Below, in pieces: positions 7,875 to 10,104 of a DNA stretch of 10,104 nt (within the stretch, counting starts at the first letter, position 1; each line of letters opens with the position of its first letter). The DNA comes from an uncultured Oceanospirillales bacterium (lineage in GTDB: Bacteria > Pseudomonadota > Gammaproteobacteria > Pseudomonadales > Litorivicinaceae): the NCBI GenBank assembly GCA_913061245.1, contig CAJXTO010000049.1, forward strand, positions 1 through 10,104, given 5' to 3'. The notes beneath the pieces are model-generated. The model ran no database searches, was not told the origin of the DNA, and saw only the letters and a list, made by a program, of their open reading frames with translations. The position numbers and the translations under genes were made by a program.

Positions 7875-7909
7875 AGCCGACAAGGAATTCTCTTTGTCGG
7901 CTTTCCTTT
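7875..7909 (+). terminator. hairpin terminator or attenuator between phaB and phaC
   Basis: A 9-bp perfect stem, AGCCGACAA (7875-7883) with TTGTCGGCT (7894-7902), around a 10-base loop, followed by a T-rich but interrupted tail (TTTCCTTTT). A small GGGC/GCCC hairpin at 7860-7871 directly follows the phaB stop. The broken T tract suggests partial rather than full termination. phaC probably has a promoter of its own in 7903-7945, but I could not identify one with confidence. Confidence 0.7.
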
Positions 7910-7959
7910 TATTGCGCTGCACAATAAACTATCGACTTCAATTTTGAGAGGACACGGAC

Positions 7960-9681
7960 GTGAGCACTGAGAATCAGCAAGCACCGGAAAAATTATTCGA
8001 ATCCATGAACGCAGAGAGTAAGCGTCTTCTGCAGGGTTTGATGCGCTCTGAAGACACCGCAGATATCGTAAAAAATCTGACTGATGTCTGGACTCAGTTG
8101 GTCATGCAGCCATGGACAAATCCGCAAGGCTGGCTGGAAATGGTGACAAAATATCAGCAAGACCAGTTCAAATTATGGACTGACTTGATGAGCGGCACGA
8201 TGAACTTTCAACCGCAAAAAGATCGTCGATTTGATTCAGATGAGTGGTCGAAACTTCCAGTCTTTGATTTCATCAAGCAATCATACCTCCTCACTGCTGA
8301 TGTTCTCAGTAAGTCGACTGACGCGCTTCCCGTCGAAGGAAAGGAAAAGGACAAACTGAAGTTCTACACCCAGTATTTTATCGATGCGATGAGTCCATCA
8401 AACTTTGTCACGCTGAATCCTGATGTCTTGAAAGAAGCAATGGAGACAAATGGCCAAAGTCTGGTGGATGGACTTCAGAACCTCATGACGGACCTTGAGA
8501 AAGGTCGTATTACCATGACAGATGAATCAGCATTCGTGCTCGGTGAAAACATCGGTGTCTCTGAGGGATCAGTTGTATTCCGCAATCACTTGTTCGAATT
8601 GATTCAGTACAAGCCATCAACAGAGACCGTACATCAACGTCCGCTGTTGATCGTGCCGCCATGTATCAACAAGTTTTACATCCTCGATCTTCAGCCAGCG
8701 AATTCATATGTGAAATGGTGTGTCGATCAAGGCAATACGGTCTTCCTAATTTCATGGGCAAACACGACTCCTGAGTACAGCCATATTGGCTGGGACGACT
8801 ACGTCCAAGACGGTATTTTCGAGGCAACACGAGTTGTCAAAGAAGTCACCGGTGAAAAGAAAATGAACGCAGTGGCATGGTGTATCGGCGGGACCATTCT
8901 CGGATCAGCTCTCGGCGTGATGCAGAAGAAGCGGGATGCAAGCATCGCATCAGCAACGTTTCTGACTACACTCCTCGACTTCTCAGATCCAGGCGATCTT
9001 GGCGTCTTCCTTGATGAAGAAGAAGTCGATATGCGTGCAGCACAGGTATCGAAGGACGGAGTGATGTCAGGCAAAAGCCTCGCACTCGGCTTCAACATGC
9101 TTCGCTCAAATGACCTAATTTGGTCTTACGTCGTTAACAACTATCTGAAAGGTAAGACGCCACCACCGTTTGATCTTTTGTACTGGAACTCAGATCCCAC
9201 GAACCTCCCAGCAACGATGTACAACACCTATATCCGTGAAATGTACGTGAACAATAGCCTATCAAAGCCAGGTGGGTTCACATGCTGCGGCAAGCCAGTC
9301 GAATTAGATAAAGTCAAAACACCAGTTTATTTCCTGTCTGCAATCGAAGATCACATCGCGCCATGGAAAACGACTTTCCTAGGCACTGATCTTGTTGGCG
9401 GACCAGTTGAGTTCGTGCTTGGTGGCTCTGGCCATATCGCAGGCGTGATCAACCCACCTGCCAAAAACAAGCGTAATTACTGGACTGATGGAGAAATGGG
9501 CCAAGGTGCCGATCATTGGCTCGAGACGGCCACTGATCACCCTGGATCGTGGTGGACACATTGGCACGAGTGGTTAGATAAGCAGGATTCAAAACAAGTT
9601 CCTGCTCGCCAAATCGGTGCCAATAAGGAATTCAAAGAAATCGTTCCTGCACCAGGCGATTACGTTCGCGTTCGTCTCTGA
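7960..9681 (+). CDS. phaC: class I polyhydroxyalkanoate synthase
   Basis: Polymerises (R)-3-hydroxyacyl-CoA, chiefly 3-hydroxybutyryl-CoA, into polyester at the granule surface. The 573-residue product has the PhaC N-terminal domain (including DRRFDSDEWSKLPVFDFIKQSYLL, about 88-111) and an alpha/beta-hydrolase fold. The catalytic triad is Cys308 (WCIGGT), Asp464 (IEDHIAPW) and His492 (GSGHIAGV); the 28-residue Asp-His spacing equals that of the C. necator enzyme. The length and single large subunit fit class I rather than the PhaE- or PhaR-dependent classes, and the neighbouring phaB points to short-chain monomers. The lipase-like box reads A-W-C-I-G-G, with Ala for the usual first Gly. Translation starts at GTG 7960, with AGAGGA about 7 bases upstream; no better ATG is available before the conserved region. 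A strong terminator follows. Confidence 0.96.
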   Translation: MSTENQQAPEKLFESMNAESKRLLQGLMRSEDTADIVKNLTDVWTQLVMQPWTNPQGWLEMVTKYQQDQFKLWTDLMSGTMNFQPQKDRRFDSDEWSKLPVFDFIKQSYLLTADVLSKSTDALPVEGKEKDKLKFYTQYFIDAMSPSNFVTLNPDVLKEAMETNGQSLVDGLQNLMTDLEKGRITMTDESAFVLGENIGVSEGSVVFRNHLFELIQYKPSTETVHQRPLLIVPPCINKFYILDLQPANSYVKWCVDQGNTVFLISWANTTPEYSHIGWDDYVQDGIFEATRVVKEVTGEKKMNAVAWCIGGTILGSALGVMQKKRDASIASATFLTTLLDFSDPGDLGVFLDEEEVDMRAAQVSKDGVMSGKSLALGFNMLRSNDLIWSYVVNNYLKGKTPPPFDLLYWNSDPTNLPATMYNTYIREMYVNNSLSKPGGFTCCGKPVELDKVKTPVYFLSAIEDHIAPWKTTFLGTDLVGGPVEFVLGGSGHIAGVINPPAKNKRNYWTDGEMGQGADHWLETATDHPGSWWTHWHEWLDKQDSKQVPARQIGANKEFKEIVPAPGDYVRVRL

Positions 9682-9696
9682 GCCAAACGTCGAGAT

Positions 9697-9733
9697 AAAA
9701 AAACCCCGGATGAGCAATCAGCCGGGGTTTTTT
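9697..9733. terminator. bidirectional intrinsic terminator between phaC and the phasin gene
   Basis: A GC stem, CCCCGG (9704-9709) with CCGGGG (9722-9727), and a 12-base loop, flanked by seven A (9697-9703) and six T (9728-9733). The A/T flanks extend the stem and supply a U tract on both strands, so it can end phaC transcripts rightward and phasin transcripts leftward. Confidence 0.92.
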
Positions 9734-9747
9734 ATTGCTTGTAAAAA

Positions 9748-10098
9748 TTACTTCTTCAATGACTTGGCCATTTCTTCAGTATTTTTCTTCACAAGATTCA
9801 ATGTCTCTTCACTGACCTGAGTCCATGATGACGCTTGCTTCTTAGCGAGCTCAGCCATCTTCTCTTGATACTTCTGAAGGAATTTCTTATGAACTTCCAT
9901 CAATTCAGGCATCGATTCGCACTGACAAACAGCTCGAGCTTCTTCAAGCGCGTCAGCCATCATTTCTGTTGAAAGCTGGGTTTGCTCTTCCGCTAACGAC
10001 TCAAGCATTGAGCGCTGAAGCTCAAGTAAATCGGTCATTGGCTTCATCGCCTTTTCAAATGCATCGAGATTCATCATCGACTGCATTGATTTCAACAT
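9748..10098 (-). CDS. phasin-like PHA granule protein (may extend past the window)
   Basis: A 116-residue, almost wholly helical, Met-, Glu- and Lys-rich protein without signal peptide or membrane segment. The segment MNLDAFEKAMKPMTDLLELQRSMLESLAEEQ and the amphipathic helices that follow are typical of small phasins, which coat PHA granules and control their size and number. The family call rests on composition, this pattern and position facing phaC; I do not assign phaP, because phasin subfamilies vary greatly. The ATG at 10098 is only six bases from the window edge; GAAGAA precedes it, which could be part of a Shine-Dalgarno region or further codons, so the N-terminus is uncertain. A Cys-x-Cys pair (VCQCES, about residues 58-63) is unusual in a phasin. 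The C-terminus is lysine-rich (MAKSLKK). Confidence 0.8.
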   Translation of the reverse strand: MLKSMQSMMNLDAFEKAMKPMTDLLELQRSMLESLAEEQTQLSTEMMADALEEARAVCQCESMPELMEVHKKFLQKYQEKMAELAKKQASSWTQVSEETLNLVKKNTEEMAKSLKK

Positions 10099-10104
10099 TT
10101 CTTC

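Noticed and set aside
8799..9098. A 99-codon minus-strand frame inside phaC
   Set aside because: Low-complexity Ser/Arg/Pro composition typical of the antisense of a conserved gene; phaC is unambiguous here.

Overview
The window reads as an ordinary chromosomal segment of a gammaproteobacterium. The evidence is an E. coli-type LexA operator (TACTG, 10 bp, CAGTA), the lexA/topA neighbourhood (recalled from Pseudomonas-type genomes), an EpmC-type EF-P hydroxylase, TusA, and a class I polyhydroxyalkanoate (PHA) locus. GC looks close to 50% and coding density is very high. I would guess a marine, Oceanospirillales/Marinobacter-like lineage, but the sequence does not settle the genus. I see no transposase, integrase, CRISPR array, tRNA, rRNA or phage gene.

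Layout. 102-1670 (+): argF (ornithine carbamoyltransferase), then lexA, whose SOS box runs into its own start codon. 1667-5320 (-): a three-gene leftward series made of a small single-pass membrane protein, topA, and a small DUF6586-like protein whose ATG overlaps the topA stop. The last gene meets lexA tail to tail with interleaved stop codons. 5337-6819 (+): epmC, then a DUF3080-like lipoprotein that overlaps the end of epmC and appears to start at ATT. 6774-7043 (-): tusA, whose end overlaps the end of the lipoprotein gene. 7113-9681 (+): phaB and phaC, separated by a hairpin terminator. 9748-10098 (-): a small phasin-like protein, facing phaC across a strong bidirectional terminator.

How the genes work together. 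phaB supplies (R)-3-hydroxyacyl-CoA, phaC polymerises it, and the phasin probably coats the granules; no beta-ketothiolase (phaA) gene lies in the window. lexA and topA are adjacent DNA-maintenance genes. epmC and tusA both belong to translation-related modification pathways (EF-P hydroxylation; tRNA wobble thiolation), but they are on opposite strands and separate units.

No undescribed multi-gene system is evident. The points most worth a second look are the ATT start of the lipoprotein gene, the SOS box abutting the lexA start (possible leaderless mRNA), the alanine in place of the first glycine of the PhaC lipase-like box, and the 16-bp gap between the divergent epmC and membrane-protein genes.
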